Of a DNA stretch of 64,000 bases, positions 53,242-61,475 are shown piece after piece. The notes under the pieces were generated by a model. The model had not been told where the DNA came from and did no database searches. It was given only the letters and a program-made list of their open reading frames with translations. This DNA is from an uncultured Ruminiclostridium sp. (GTDB lineage Bacteria > Bacillota > Clostridia > Oscillospirales > Ruminococcaceae): contig CAJTTE010000010.1 in assembly GCA_910579265.1 (NCBI GenBank), positions 1-64,000 of the forward strand, given 5' to 3'. Positions within the stretch are counted from its first letter, which is position 1, and each line of letters begins with the position of its first letter. The position numbers were made by a program, and so were the translations under genes.

Positions 53242-53650
53242 TGTTGAAAGTGTGGAAAAGTCGCTTTTTTATTGACGTTTGATCATAAAATCTGTGGAAA
53301 ATTCGGTTGAAAGTGGTGAAAACCCTTATTTTAGCCTTATTTGAGTTTTTGTTTTTTACATTCATCTGTTGAAAGAAAAATATCTAAAAGCAAAGGGATT
53401 TGTGTTAATATAATATGTTAAAATTATTAATTGGGACAAGTGTTGAATGATTCCTGCGGCAAAGACTGATTGGAAGCTAATATACGATTTGCTATATTTT
53501 ATAATATATATACAGCATGTACATTTTGCTCTTTACACTCTGTAAAGCACATGTTTTTGTTAATACTTTTGTGGAAAGTGTGGAAAACTTACATAAAATC
53601 GCTGTATTAATGTTAAAAACTGTTGAAAACTCGGTTGAAAATGTTGAAAA
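53242..53650 (+). repeat. Cluster of about 12 DnaA-box-like nonamers, all in one direction
   Basis: Near-copies of TGTGGAAAA/TGTTGAAAA occur at 53242, 53251, 53293, 53305, 53314, 53367, 53441, 53570, 53579, 53621, 53633 and 53642. TGTGGAAAA differs from the DnaA box TGTGGATAA at one position. They form two groups in AT-rich, gene-free DNA (52976-53686). No dnaA, dnaN or rpmH gene is nearby, so the main origin is not shown. A DnaA-binding or other iterated binding site is inferred. Confidence 0.55.
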
Positions 53651-53686
53651 CGGCTTTAATAAAGGATTTGTTTTACCGGCTTATAA

Positions 53687-53725
53687 AAAAACCGTCATAC
53701 GGACAAATTCCGTATGACGGTTTTT
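53687..53725. terminator. Strong bidirectional terminator
   Basis: AAAACCGTCATACGG pairs with CCGTATGACGGTTTT and has T-runs on both sides. It lies at the end of the nonamer cluster and can end the minus-strand glycosyltransferase transcript. Confidence 0.9.
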
Positions 53726-53860
53726 GGGCTGTCTTAAAAGTTGCAATTTGCACAATTTCTACCAACCGCAGGCGTTTTCTGCGTTAAAACGCTCGAAATA
53801 CTATCGTATTTCTCCGCTTTCTCCTTGAAATCCCCAATTATTAGAGCAATCTTATAAGAT
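53726..53860. repeat. Worn family D element, copy D6
   Basis: GGGCTGTCTTAAAAGTTGCA, CACAATTTCTACCAACCGCA and ATTTCTCCGC match parts of D elements. The right half is missing. Confidence 0.45.
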
Positions 53861-53909
53861 CGTTTGGTTCGGGTATGTGAAAAAATTATAAAATATATGT
53901 TTACATGGC

Positions 53910-54869
53910 TTAACAAGCTCTGTTAGTATGAGACGCATCGGTGTTCTGTTCGGTTTTTGTCTTACTATGCCCCATATCGGAGCTTTTTCCGGATATGGCA
54001 AACTTACCGATTTTTTTAAGGTCGACGCCGAAATGATTAAACGATCTGACACGGAATATCCTGATAAATAACCAGGAAAAGGTAACCATGACGGTTTTGC
54101 ACCGCTGATATATAAGATGAGGAATATATGACATATATTCGGGAGTGCTCAAAAAATATATCTCCACCTTTTCGTTGGCGGCAAGATAATCACCTACGCA
54201 ATTTGCCGATGAAAGACCCGTTATACTTGACGCACGGTTTGTATAAATATATGTGCGGTCGGTGGTGACCGCTACGGTACGGGCGTTGTAAAAGAGTATG
54301 GGTATGATGCAGGCGTCTTCATAGGTAGTACACGGAAATGATATGTTATTGTCCACGAAAAGGGACCTGCGCCAAAGCTTGTTCCATAGATACCGCCTTA
54401 TTGAAATATCCCTGATAATATTACCGATAAGCTGACCTGCATGATAAACGCCTTTTCTTTTTGTCAGCTTACTGGTGCGGATATGCTCCCCGTTTTCATC
54501 ACAGCAGCAGTAGCTGCTGCATACGATATCCGCGTCAGCTGCACTCGCCGCGTTATACAGTTTTTCCAAATGATCGGGGAAAACGGAGTCGTCACTGTCA
54601 ATAAAAGCAATATATTTGCCCTTAGCCAGCTTTATTCCAAGGTTTCTGACGGTTCCGACGCCTCCATTATCCTGATTGATCAGTATAAAGCGCGGGTCGG
54701 ATGTGAAGGCTTGAGCAATAGACGCCGAATTATCCGGGGATCCGTCGTTTATCATTATTACTTCGAAGCTTTTAAATGTCTGAGCTTTAATTGAATTAAG
54801 GCAGCGCTCAATGTACCGTTCTGTTTTATAGATGGGTACAATAACACTGATTACAGGATCGTTCACCAT
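53910..54869 (-). CDS. Family 2 glycosyltransferase
   Basis: The 319-residue protein has a GT-A fold with ISVIVPIYKTERYIERCL, VIMINDGSPDNSA, QDNGGVGTVRNLGIKLAKGK and IAFIDSDDSVFP (DXD metal site), the LWNKLWRRSLF segment and TYEDACII. It should transfer a sugar in surface polysaccharide or glycoprotein synthesis; acceptor unknown. The C-terminus is basic and hydrophilic. It stands alone behind a consensus promoter and a leader of about 375 nt. A ribosome site AAAGG is about 17 bases before ATG 54869, so the exact start is not certain. Confidence 0.88.
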   Translation of the reverse strand: MVNDPVISVIVPIYKTERYIERCLNSIKAQTFKSFEVIMINDGSPDNSASIAQAFTSDPRFILINQDNGGVGTVRNLGIKLAKGKYIAFIDSDDSVFPDHLEKLYNAASAADADIVCSSYCCCDENGEHIRTSKLTKRKGVYHAGQLIGNIIRDISIRRYLWNKLWRRSLFVDNNISFPCTTYEDACIIPILFYNARTVAVTTDRTYIYTNRASSITGLSSANCVGDYLAANEKVEIYFLSTPEYMSYIPHLIYQRCKTVMVTFSWLFIRIFRVRSFNHFGVDLKKIGKFAISGKSSDMGHSKTKTEQNTDASHTNRAC

Positions 54870-55251
54870 TTTTACAGCCAGTCCTTTTTATTGAATTCAA
54901 CAGGGGGGTTAATCTTTTTCATCTGAAAACAATCTTTACAGGAAAATGAATATGAACGCATAATTGTACTTTTTGTATTTAATAACGGGACATGGTTTAA
55001 AAGCCGTTGCCGCCGGCAATACTTTTTCAGCAGAGTCAGCTTCAATAATATATTGAACCTGCTCGCTCCGGGATTGATCTAAAATATGTCCAAAAATCCG
55101 GAAAAAAAGTAGCTTCACTTATATAAACGCATTTTTATGGAAAAAATTACAGCAGCTCTTTTTATTTCAGCATTTTACACAAAAAGATTTAAATGTTTTT
55201 GTATAGGTTTTAAAGAGTGTTCTAATGCCGTTAATACAGTTTCCAGATTAA

Positions 55252-55280
55252 AGTATACTCGTATTTAAGGTTTTTGTCAA
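55252..55280 (-). promoter_or_regulatory. Sigma-A promoter for the glycosyltransferase
   Basis: Minus strand TTGACA (55275-55280), 17 bases, TATACT (55252-55257). The predicted leader (54870-55245) is unusually long and contains no recognised element. Confidence 0.75.
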
Positions 55281-55539
55281 TACGGTAAAAGGACTTTTAA
55301 CTGTTTTGAGAAAAATGAAAATTATTTATGACGTTTTTTATAAAGTTTTTAATAAATGCTCCGCTTCTTGCTGTAATATGGCGGATTTTTTAAATAAACC
55401 ATCGGAGCTATGTTCATGAGGGATAAGCCGGAAAATCCACTTATACTTTTTCATCGAATAAGCTTTATTGCTGCCGTTTATGGCAGGGAAGAATAAATTA
55501 TAACTTTTATGATCGTGTTTTTACCCCGGTAATTTTTAT

Positions 55540-55732
55540 TAGGACTTAACTGAAAATAAGGCAAATCAGTACGATCACGTTAAAAGCGCCGCGATTTCAA
55601 GAAAAAGGCGGCGAAATATTGAGGGTGTTTCGTAGTTATCTCTTTGGGATAACTATCGGCATTCTTTGACGTGGAAAGCATCCGCCGTCATTAGAGATCG
55701 TGCGGTTTACGGTTTTTCAGACAATTACTAAT
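55540..55732. repeat. Family D element, copy D7 (reverse orientation)
   Basis: TAGGACTTAACTGAAAATAA at the left, ACGGTTTTTCAGACAATTAC at the right, and the inner hairpin AGTTATC/GGGATAACT. Confidence 0.72.
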
Positions 55733-55756
55733 CCGGCTTTGACGGGTGAAATCAAG

Positions 55757-55936
55757 TTAATGCAATACCGCACAATGACCGCCTGAGGGCTTTGCGTGCG
55801 GCTTGCTTGCATATATTCCGTCATCTTGCACAAATTCTCCTTGAAATACGTCAGTATTCCTGCGTAGAATTTATGCAAGCTGACGAAAAAACTGACTGCG
55901 CTATTCACACCCAATCATTGTTCGGTGTTGCCTTAA
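55757..55936. repeat. Family A foldback element, copy A6 (reverse orientation)
   Basis: TTAA flanks both ends and the length is 180 bp. It lies 24 bases after D7 and upstream of the pyk promoter. Confidence 0.9.
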
Positions 55937-56058
55937 ATCGGTTCGGTTTAAGGTAAAACGGTAAAAAGGGACAAGTTGACGGGCGCCGCGGATTTGATGT
56001 CTTAAACATAAAGCAAGGACAATGCTTGCTGCGGATTCGATATAATAATTCCGCAACA

Positions 56059-56087
56059 TTGACAAAGAACCTGAAAACAAATATAAT
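56059..56087 (+). promoter_or_regulatory. Consensus sigma-A promoter for pyk
   Basis: TTGACA (56059-56064), 17 bases, TATAAT (56082-56087): a perfect match. Confidence 0.9.
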
Positions 56088-56166
56088 ATTACTTGGAAAA
56101 ACATTCCGTTTTTCAGGAGACGATAAAACTACGTTTAAATACTGCTTCGGAAAGGAAAACATAAAA

Positions 56167-57921
56167 ATGAGAAAAACGAAAATCGTATGCACCATGGGAC
56201 CATCCACCGCTGATGACAATGTGCTTCGCGAGCTTATGAAGGCGGGCATGAACGTTGCGCGCCAAAATTTTTCCCATGGCGATCATGAAGGTCATCTGAA
56301 AACATTTCAGCAGGTGAAGCGCATTCGTGAAGAGCTTGGCCTTCCCGTTGCTTCTCTGTTGGATACAAAAGGCCCCGAGGTACGTGTTAAATTGTTTAAG
56401 GACGGGAAGGCGGAGCTTAAGGACGGCGAAATGTTTACTCTTACCACCCGCGAGGTTGAAGGCACATCCGAGGAGGTTTCGATCACTTATAAAAACCTTG
56501 CCAGGGATATTGACGTAGGCGCAAGGATTTTGGCTGATGATGGCCTTATTGAGATGAAGGTAATGGAAATCGACTCGAAACCGGAAGGCGATGACATAAA
56601 GTGCAGAGTAATACACGGCGGTTGGCTCAGCAACAATAAGTCCTGTAACTTTCCCGGCGCCAAGCTGTCGATGCCTTATGTAAGCGAGAGAGACAAAAGC
56701 GATATTATTTTTGGTGCGGAAACGGGTTTCGATTTTATTGCCGCAAGCTTTGTAAGCTGTGACGCGGATATTCTTGAGGTTCGCAAAATTTTAGAGGAAC
56801 ACGGCGGAAGGGATATCAAAATAATTGCCAAAATAGAGAATCAGGAGGGCGTGGATAACATAGACGATATTCTGCGTGTTTCGGACGGAATTATGGTGGC
56901 AAGAGGAGACATGGGCGTGGAAATCCCCTTTGAAAATATTCCTCAGCTTCAGAAAAGGCTTATTGAAAAAGGGTATAACGCCGGGAAACAGGTTATTACC
57001 GCTACGCAAATGCTGGAAAGCATGATAAAGAACCCCAGACCCACAAGGGCGGAAACCACCGACGTAGCAAATGCTATTTATGACGGGACAAGCGCGATTA
57101 TGCTTTCGGGAGAAACTGCCGCCGGGTTATATCCTGTTGAGGCGGTCAAAACCATGGCGCTTATTGCGGAAACCACCGAAAACAATATAAATTATTCCAA
57201 GCGTTTTCATGCAAGGGAAGTAGATAAGGGAGAAAACGTCACCAATGCCATAAGCCATGCGGCGGTAACGACCTCTCTCGACCTTAATGCAAAAGCCATA
57301 TTGACCGTGACCACTACAGGCGGGACAGCTAAGCTGTTGTCCAAATACCGTCCGAACCGTCCTATTTTAAGCTGTACTCCGAATCAGCGTACATGGCGTC
57401 AATTAAGCCTTAGCTGGGGCGTAGTACCGATCATGAGCCGCATTATGGAGACCACCGACGATCTTTTTAATCATGCGGTGGAATGTGCCGTAGCAGAGGG
57501 TTATCTGGAAAACGGAGATCTTGTTGTGATTACTGCGGGAGTTCCTTTGGGCATAAGCGGAACCACAAACCTTATGAAGGTTCATGTGGTCGGCGATGTA
57601 TTGGTAATGGGCGAGGGTATAACGGAAAAAAGCGTTACCGCACCTCTTTGTGTGGCGAGAACGGCGGAGGAGGCAGTGCGCAGCTTTGCAAACGGAAATA
57701 TACTTGTAATACCGGAAACCGATAATTCTATTATGCGTATTCTGAGGACGGCCAGCGGAATAATCGCCGAAAAGTCCGGAAAGGACAGTCATGCGGCAGT
57801 AGTTGGGTTATCATTGGATATACCGGTTATTGTGGGGGCGGAAAACGCCACTCAGATACTGAAAAGCGGTACTACCGTAACTATGGACGCTAAGAAGGGG
57901 ATCGTTTCTTCCGGAGGCTGA
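56167..57921 (+). CDS. pyk: Pyruvate kinase with C-terminal PEP-utilising-like domain
   Basis: The 584-residue enzyme makes pyruvate and ATP from PEP and ADP in glycolysis. It starts at ATG 56167 (MRKTKIVCTMGPSTADDN), with GGAAAGGAAAAC upstream; the frame is open further but without a start signal. Motifs are NFSHGDHEGH, IAKIENQEGVDN, MVARGDMGVEIP and TQMLESMIKNPRPTRAE. The extra C-terminal domain (about 490-584, ILVIPETDNSIMRILRTASG, HAAVVGLSLDIPVIVGAE) resembles the PEP-synthase phosphohistidine domain and is typical of Bacillus/Clostridia Pyk, although TSH is changed to DSH. The consensus promoter suggests high expression. Confidence 0.96.
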   Translation: MRKTKIVCTMGPSTADDNVLRELMKAGMNVARQNFSHGDHEGHLKTFQQVKRIREELGLPVASLLDTKGPEVRVKLFKDGKAELKDGEMFTLTTREVEGTSEEVSITYKNLARDIDVGARILADDGLIEMKVMEIDSKPEGDDIKCRVIHGGWLSNNKSCNFPGAKLSMPYVSERDKSDIIFGAETGFDFIAASFVSCDADILEVRKILEEHGGRDIKIIAKIENQEGVDNIDDILRVSDGIMVARGDMGVEIPFENIPQLQKRLIEKGYNAGKQVITATQMLESMIKNPRPTRAETTDVANAIYDGTSAIMLSGETAAGLYPVEAVKTMALIAETTENNINYSKRFHAREVDKGENVTNAISHAAVTTSLDLNAKAILTVTTTGGTAKLLSKYRPNRPILSCTPNQRTWRQLSLSWGVVPIMSRIMETTDDLFNHAVECAVAEGYLENGDLVVITAGVPLGISGTTNLMKVHVVGDVLVMGEGITEKSVTAPLCVARTAEEAVRSFANGNILVIPETDNSIMRILRTASGIIAEKSGKDSHAAVVGLSLDIPVIVGAENATQILKSGTTVTMDAKKGIVSSGG

Positions 57922-58184
57922 TTTTATTCATGAAGGGCTATGATATTTTAAAATATGTTTAATCCTTCGGACTTATTATAGCGGCATATGGGAATCGTTT
58001 GTCGGATTATAAATGCTGCAAAAAATCATTCTTTTATGCTTCTTCTTTTTTCGTATTTTGCGGAAGGTAGTGACAAAACGCGGGCACACGGCTTTACGTT
58101 GATTAATGGATATGCTGCGGACTTTACGAAGAATTTAACGGATTTTATTTTGCGTATGGACTGACCGACGCTTGGAGGGGTACA

Positions 58185-58700
58185 ATGATTTTTCTGATAG
58201 CGGGTGCTTCGCATACTGGGAAAACCGCTTTAGCCCAGAAGCTGCTTGAAAAATATAAATATCCGTATCTGTCCCTTGACCATTTAAAAATGGGGCTTAT
58301 ACGAAGCGGAAAAACAACGCTTACTCCCGTAAGTGATGATAAGCTCCTTACGGAATATTTATGGCCCGTTGTAAGGGAAATTATCAAAACGGCTGTTGAA
58401 AACGAACAGAATCTTATAGTCGAAGGCTGTTATATTCCTTTTGACTGGAAGAAAAGCTTTGATACGGATTATATCGATCATATTAAATATTGCTGCCTGG
58501 TAATGAGTGAATCGTATATAAAAAACCATTTTGATGATATAAAGAAATATTCCGGTATCATAGAAGACCGTATTTATGATCCGGAGTACACAATGGACGC
58601 CGTTATAGCTGATAATGCGGAATCGTTGAAAATGTGCCGTTTGAACGGTAATGAATATTTTTTGATTGACGGCGATTATCCTGCGGATATTGACTTATAA
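58185..58700 (+). CDS. Small P-loop kinase-like protein
   Basis: The 171-residue protein starts MIFLIAGASHTGKTALAQKL with a Walker A motif (7-14), followed by YLSLDHLKMGLIRSG (the DxxK region of small-molecule kinases) and LIVEGCYIPFDW as Walker B-like strand. It ends in an acidic tail. This looks like a 2-phosphoglycerate-kinase or adenylate-kinase-type fold acting on an unknown small molecule. GGAGGGG lies seven bases before ATG 58185. It is not tied to an operon. Confidence 0.8.
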   Translation: MIFLIAGASHTGKTALAQKLLEKYKYPYLSLDHLKMGLIRSGKTTLTPVSDDKLLTEYLWPVVREIIKTAVENEQNLIVEGCYIPFDWKKSFDTDYIDHIKYCCLVMSESYIKNHFDDIKKYSGIIEDRIYDPEYTMDAVIADNAESLKMCRLNGNEYFLIDGDYPADIDL

Positions 58701-58966
58701 TTCTTTACTTTGCGCATAGTCATGATATGAAACAATAATGTAAAAGGGTTTATTAACAGCTTCCTTTTATCTCAATCGTGTAAGGGGCTTGCAACTTGAT
58801 GATCTTAGATAAAGGTTGCTCGGATAAGTCAAATTTTTTTAAAGCGCGGTCCCGGTCTTTAAATTCAATAGTTATTCAACGGTTTTTTCTATTTTCGGAT
58901 CGGCAGAAGGTTTGATCCAGGCTTCCGGAGGCCTTTCCGATGAAAGACATTTTGATAAGCTGATAT

Positions 58967-58992
58967 AAAAAGGTGCATAGAAGCACCTTTTT
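58967..58992. terminator. Hairpin terminator
   Basis: AAAAAGGTGC pairs with GCACCTTTTT over six bases. It is bidirectional, 270 bases beyond the kinase stop. The stretch between (58701-58966) shows nothing recognisable. Confidence 0.65.
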
Positions 58993-59032
58993 ATCTTTTG
59001 AAGTGCGGCAATACAAAATTTATTATATCGAA

Positions 59033-59211
59033 GCGTGTTCACATAGCCCGGCATACGATTTTTCGGCAAATATCACCATATTTCGGCAAATATCACCATA
59101 TATTTAGTTAAAGCTTTTTGAAATGCGCAGATATTTCCGCAAAAGCTTGTCTTATCGTCTACGGCAAAATTACTCTCAAATATCCGTATATCGGTTTTAT
59201 GTTAAATCGCT
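59033..59211. repeat. Family E element, copy E2, with an internal 20-bp tandem duplication
   Basis: It starts GCGTGTTCACATAGCCCGGC like E1 and ends TCGGTTTTATGTTAAATCGC. TTTCGGCAAATATCACCATA is repeated twice in tandem (59062-59101). Its right end abuts element A7. Confidence 0.65.
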
Positions 59212-59391
59212 TTAAGGCAATACCGCACAATGACCGCCCGACGGCTTTGCGTGCGGCTTGCTTGCATATATTCCGTCAGCTTACACAAATTCTCCTTGAA
59301 ATACGTCAGTATTCCTGCGTCGAATTTATGCAAGCTGACGAAATATCTGACTGCGCAATTCACACCCAATCATTATGCGGTGTTGCCTTAA
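59212..59391. repeat. Family A foldback element, copy A7 (reverse orientation)
   Basis: TTAA flanks both ends and the length is 180 bp. It is inserted at the right end of E2. Confidence 0.92.
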
Positions 59392-59470
59392 TTTTTTTGC
59401 TGTCTATTATGGATCGGGAGAAAAAACCTTCAGCAGGAATAAAAGTAAAATGCATGGTGTAAACAAACTG

Positions 59471-59499
59471 TTGACATCTTTATAAAAGTATGATATACT
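59471..59499 (+). promoter_or_regulatory. Sigma-A promoter for tRNA-Gln
   Basis: TTGACA (59471-59476), 17 bases, TATACT (59494-59499) with TG one base upstream. Confidence 0.88.
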
Positions 59500-59538
59500 T
59501 ATTTGTACTTCGGAACGAATGTAGGCACATTCCGGAAC

Positions 59539-59614
59539 TGGGCTATAGCCAAGCGGTAAGGCAACGGACTTTGACTCCGTCACTCCGGTGGTTCGAATCC
59601 ACCTAGCCCAACCA
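59539..59614 (+). tRNA. tRNA-Gln (anticodon TTG)
   Basis: The acceptor stem TGGGCTA (59539-59545) pairs with TAGCCCA (59604-59610). The anticodon arm CGGAC-TTTGACT-CCG carries TTG, and the T-arm is GGTGGTTCGAATCCACC. Discriminator A and an encoded CCA (59612-59614) follow. It is a single gene with its own promoter and terminator. Confidence 0.96.
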
Positions 59615-59625
59615 CATTATTTGAA

Positions 59626-59653
59626 AAATCCCCACAGCAAAGCTGCGGGGATT
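59626..59653 (+). terminator. Terminator after tRNA-Gln
   Basis: AAATCCCC-ACAGC pairs with GCTG-C-GGGGATTT. Confidence 0.85.
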
Positions 59654-60175
59654 TCTGCAAATTAAAAACGGCTTCGTCTGTCGCTTTGCTCGTCCTCAGC
59701 TCGTTTTCGTCCCTATTTTTTTGAATTCCCCTTAAGGAAATTCATTTTGCTTAGCAAAAACCGAAAAATACGGGAATGCGCTCTACGGAAAGCCACAGTG
59801 GTTTTAATGGCGTAAAAAATCTTTTTGGCAATGATAAACATATCTTTTGGACAATTGCCCCGGCAAAGCAGAGGGCGATTTTTGCAAAAGCGAAACGACT
59901 GTAGAATCGCCCTTATGATCCTCTCCTCAGCTCCTTTCCTTTTCGATTTTCCGGAAGGATCATTTGAACCGGGCGAAGTGGATTTAGAAAAAAATATATT
60001 TCTAATTTAAAAAAGCGCTATTATGAACTTTCAGAAAAGAAGAAATAGTGCGGATCGGCATGCATATAGCAGGCAATTGGATATTTCACTTTAATAGAAA
60101 TTTTATGTTTGTCAATGATTAATCACCTTTTTATAAAAAGAGTAAAATCGAATATGTGGCGGGAGACAATGTAAG

Positions 60176-60706
60176 ATGACAAAGCTATTAACAATACCTA
60201 TTTCAATTATTATAATTTTGAGTATTTCAGGATGTAATATCACAGGTGTTGCAAATGCATTTATAGATAATCATAATGAAAGAAAAGAATTAAAGCAGCA
60301 AGCCGAGGAAATTGTTGAATGTTTTAATACCGGTGATATAGATACTCTTGAAGGAATGTTTTGTGAAGAAGCAAGAAATAATAATGATTTGCCCTTAGAA
60401 ATTCAAAATGTGTTTGATTGCGTGAAAGGTGAAATTATTTCATATGAGTATTTAGATTTTGGGTTGGTGGGTTCGGTGCAAGACGGCAAATATGATAAAA
60501 AAGAATATAATATATTATTGACCGTAACAACAGATAAAAATGAACATTATGAAATTGTTTTTACACGTTTTTTTGTTAATGACTTTAAACCGGAATCAAT
60601 AGGCATATATCAACTAAGTGTAGATTTAATGACACAGAAAAGAATTAATGGAAAAATAAGGCAAATAAATGAATTCCTCTATGGAATATATCCATATGAT
60701 GTTTAG
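60176..60706 (+). CDS. DUF5104-like lipoprotein
   Basis: The 176-residue protein has a lipoprotein signal (MTKLLTIPISIIIILSISGC, Cys 20). The mature part begins with a helix (NERKELKQQAEEIVECFNTGD) and continues as an NTF2-like alpha/beta domain with KGEIISYEYLDFGLVG and EYNILLTVTTDKNEHYEIVF, the style of DUF5104 proteins of Clostridia. GGGAG lies upstream of ATG 60176. Its codons are clearly more AT-rich than those of its neighbours, which suggests acquisition from elsewhere. Function unknown; outer membrane-face location. Confidence 0.85.
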   Translation: MTKLLTIPISIIIILSISGCNITGVANAFIDNHNERKELKQQAEEIVECFNTGDIDTLEGMFCEEARNNNDLPLEIQNVFDCVKGEIISYEYLDFGLVGSVQDGKYDKKEYNILLTVTTDKNEHYEIVFTRFFVNDFKPESIGIYQLSVDLMTQKRINGKIRQINEFLYGIYPYDV

Positions 60707-60791
60707 GATGAAAAGTAGAATTTTATAACTAATCTTTCAAACGCATAAACCCTAAATTAACCAACCCGCCCTTTAACAAAAAGGAGTAAAA

Positions 60792-61034
60792 TTGACAGGT
60801 AAAGACCTGCCATGCCCAGCCGGCTCGGGCTGGCTGAGTGATAGTTCTCTCCCGGTTTCCCGAACAATAGAATACACCGATAGCCGCAAAGCTAAGAAAG
60901 CTATGCGGCTATTTTATAAAACGGTTTTACGCATGTGTGTTTATTTCGAATCAATTCTTTCTGACAAAGGTAAAATTGATTCGGGAATATATAAAAACTT
61001 CAATAAAACGATTATGTACTTTATAGCTCAGTAA
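60792..61034 (+). CDS. Small ORF with TTG start and an internal hairpin (doubtful)
   Basis: AAGGAG stands five bases before TTG 60792. The 80-codon frame encodes MTGKDLPCPAGSGWLSDSS... and then IEYTDSRKAKKAMRLF. Inside it, 60879-60915, is the terminator-like hairpin ATAGCCGC/GCGGCTAT followed by TTTTAT, so the segment may instead be a leader or attenuator. A further 30-codon frame follows at 61039-61131. Neither is recognised. Confidence 0.35.
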   Translation: MTGKDLPCPAGSGWLSDSSLPVSRTIEYTDSRKAKKAMRLFYKTVLRMCVYFESILSDKGKIDSGIYKNFNKTIMYFIAQ

Positions 61035-61188
61035 GGCCATGGTATATAAGTTAAACGTCAGAAACACCGTTATTACTCTCGAAGCGCTTAAAGAAAAAAC
61101 GGCTGAAAGAAAAGCGGCTGCGCTTTTTTAATATGCCTCTTTTTCATTTTCCATAGCGGTCGCGGTCTGCTTCTGATCAAATGTTTTA

Positions 61189-61345
61189 GAGCCTGTTTAG
61201 TATCTCGAAGTATGTAGATTGCGCAGCAGGTTTTGCATATTTTTAGGCAATTTCTCGCAGACGTTGATGTACATCAAGAAAAATCAACGAAGAAATATGC
61301 AAAGGATGAAAGCAGGATGCATGCTGAGAGATGCTAAACAGGCTC
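61189..61345. repeat. Family G foldback element (single copy)
   Basis: GAGCCTGTTTAGTATCTC at the left and the complement of GAGCCTGTTTAGCATCTC at the right (17 of 18 positions). An inner inverted pair TTGCATATTT/AAATATGCAA is present. Confidence 0.8.
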
Positions 61346-61436
61346 ATAAGTTTTAATTTATCCGGATGTACTAAATGTGAAAGAGATGATCGGATTACCC
61401 CTGTGAGTTTTCAGACCGTCAATTTTATAAATATTC

Positions 61437-61470
61437 AAAAAATGCCCCGATTTATAATCAGGGGCATTTT
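61437..61470 (-). terminator. Terminator of the sugar gene cluster
   Basis: AAAATGCCCC pairs with GGGGCATTTT. The minus strand continues with a T-run. It lies six bases past the rfbH stop. Confidence 0.9.
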
Positions 61471-61475
61471 GCCGG

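Noticed and set aside
53517..53717. A 66-codon frame with VENSVENVEN-type repeats.
   Set aside because: The repeats follow from the TGTTGAAAA nonamers read as codons; the nonamers occur outside the frame too, so they are the likelier signal.
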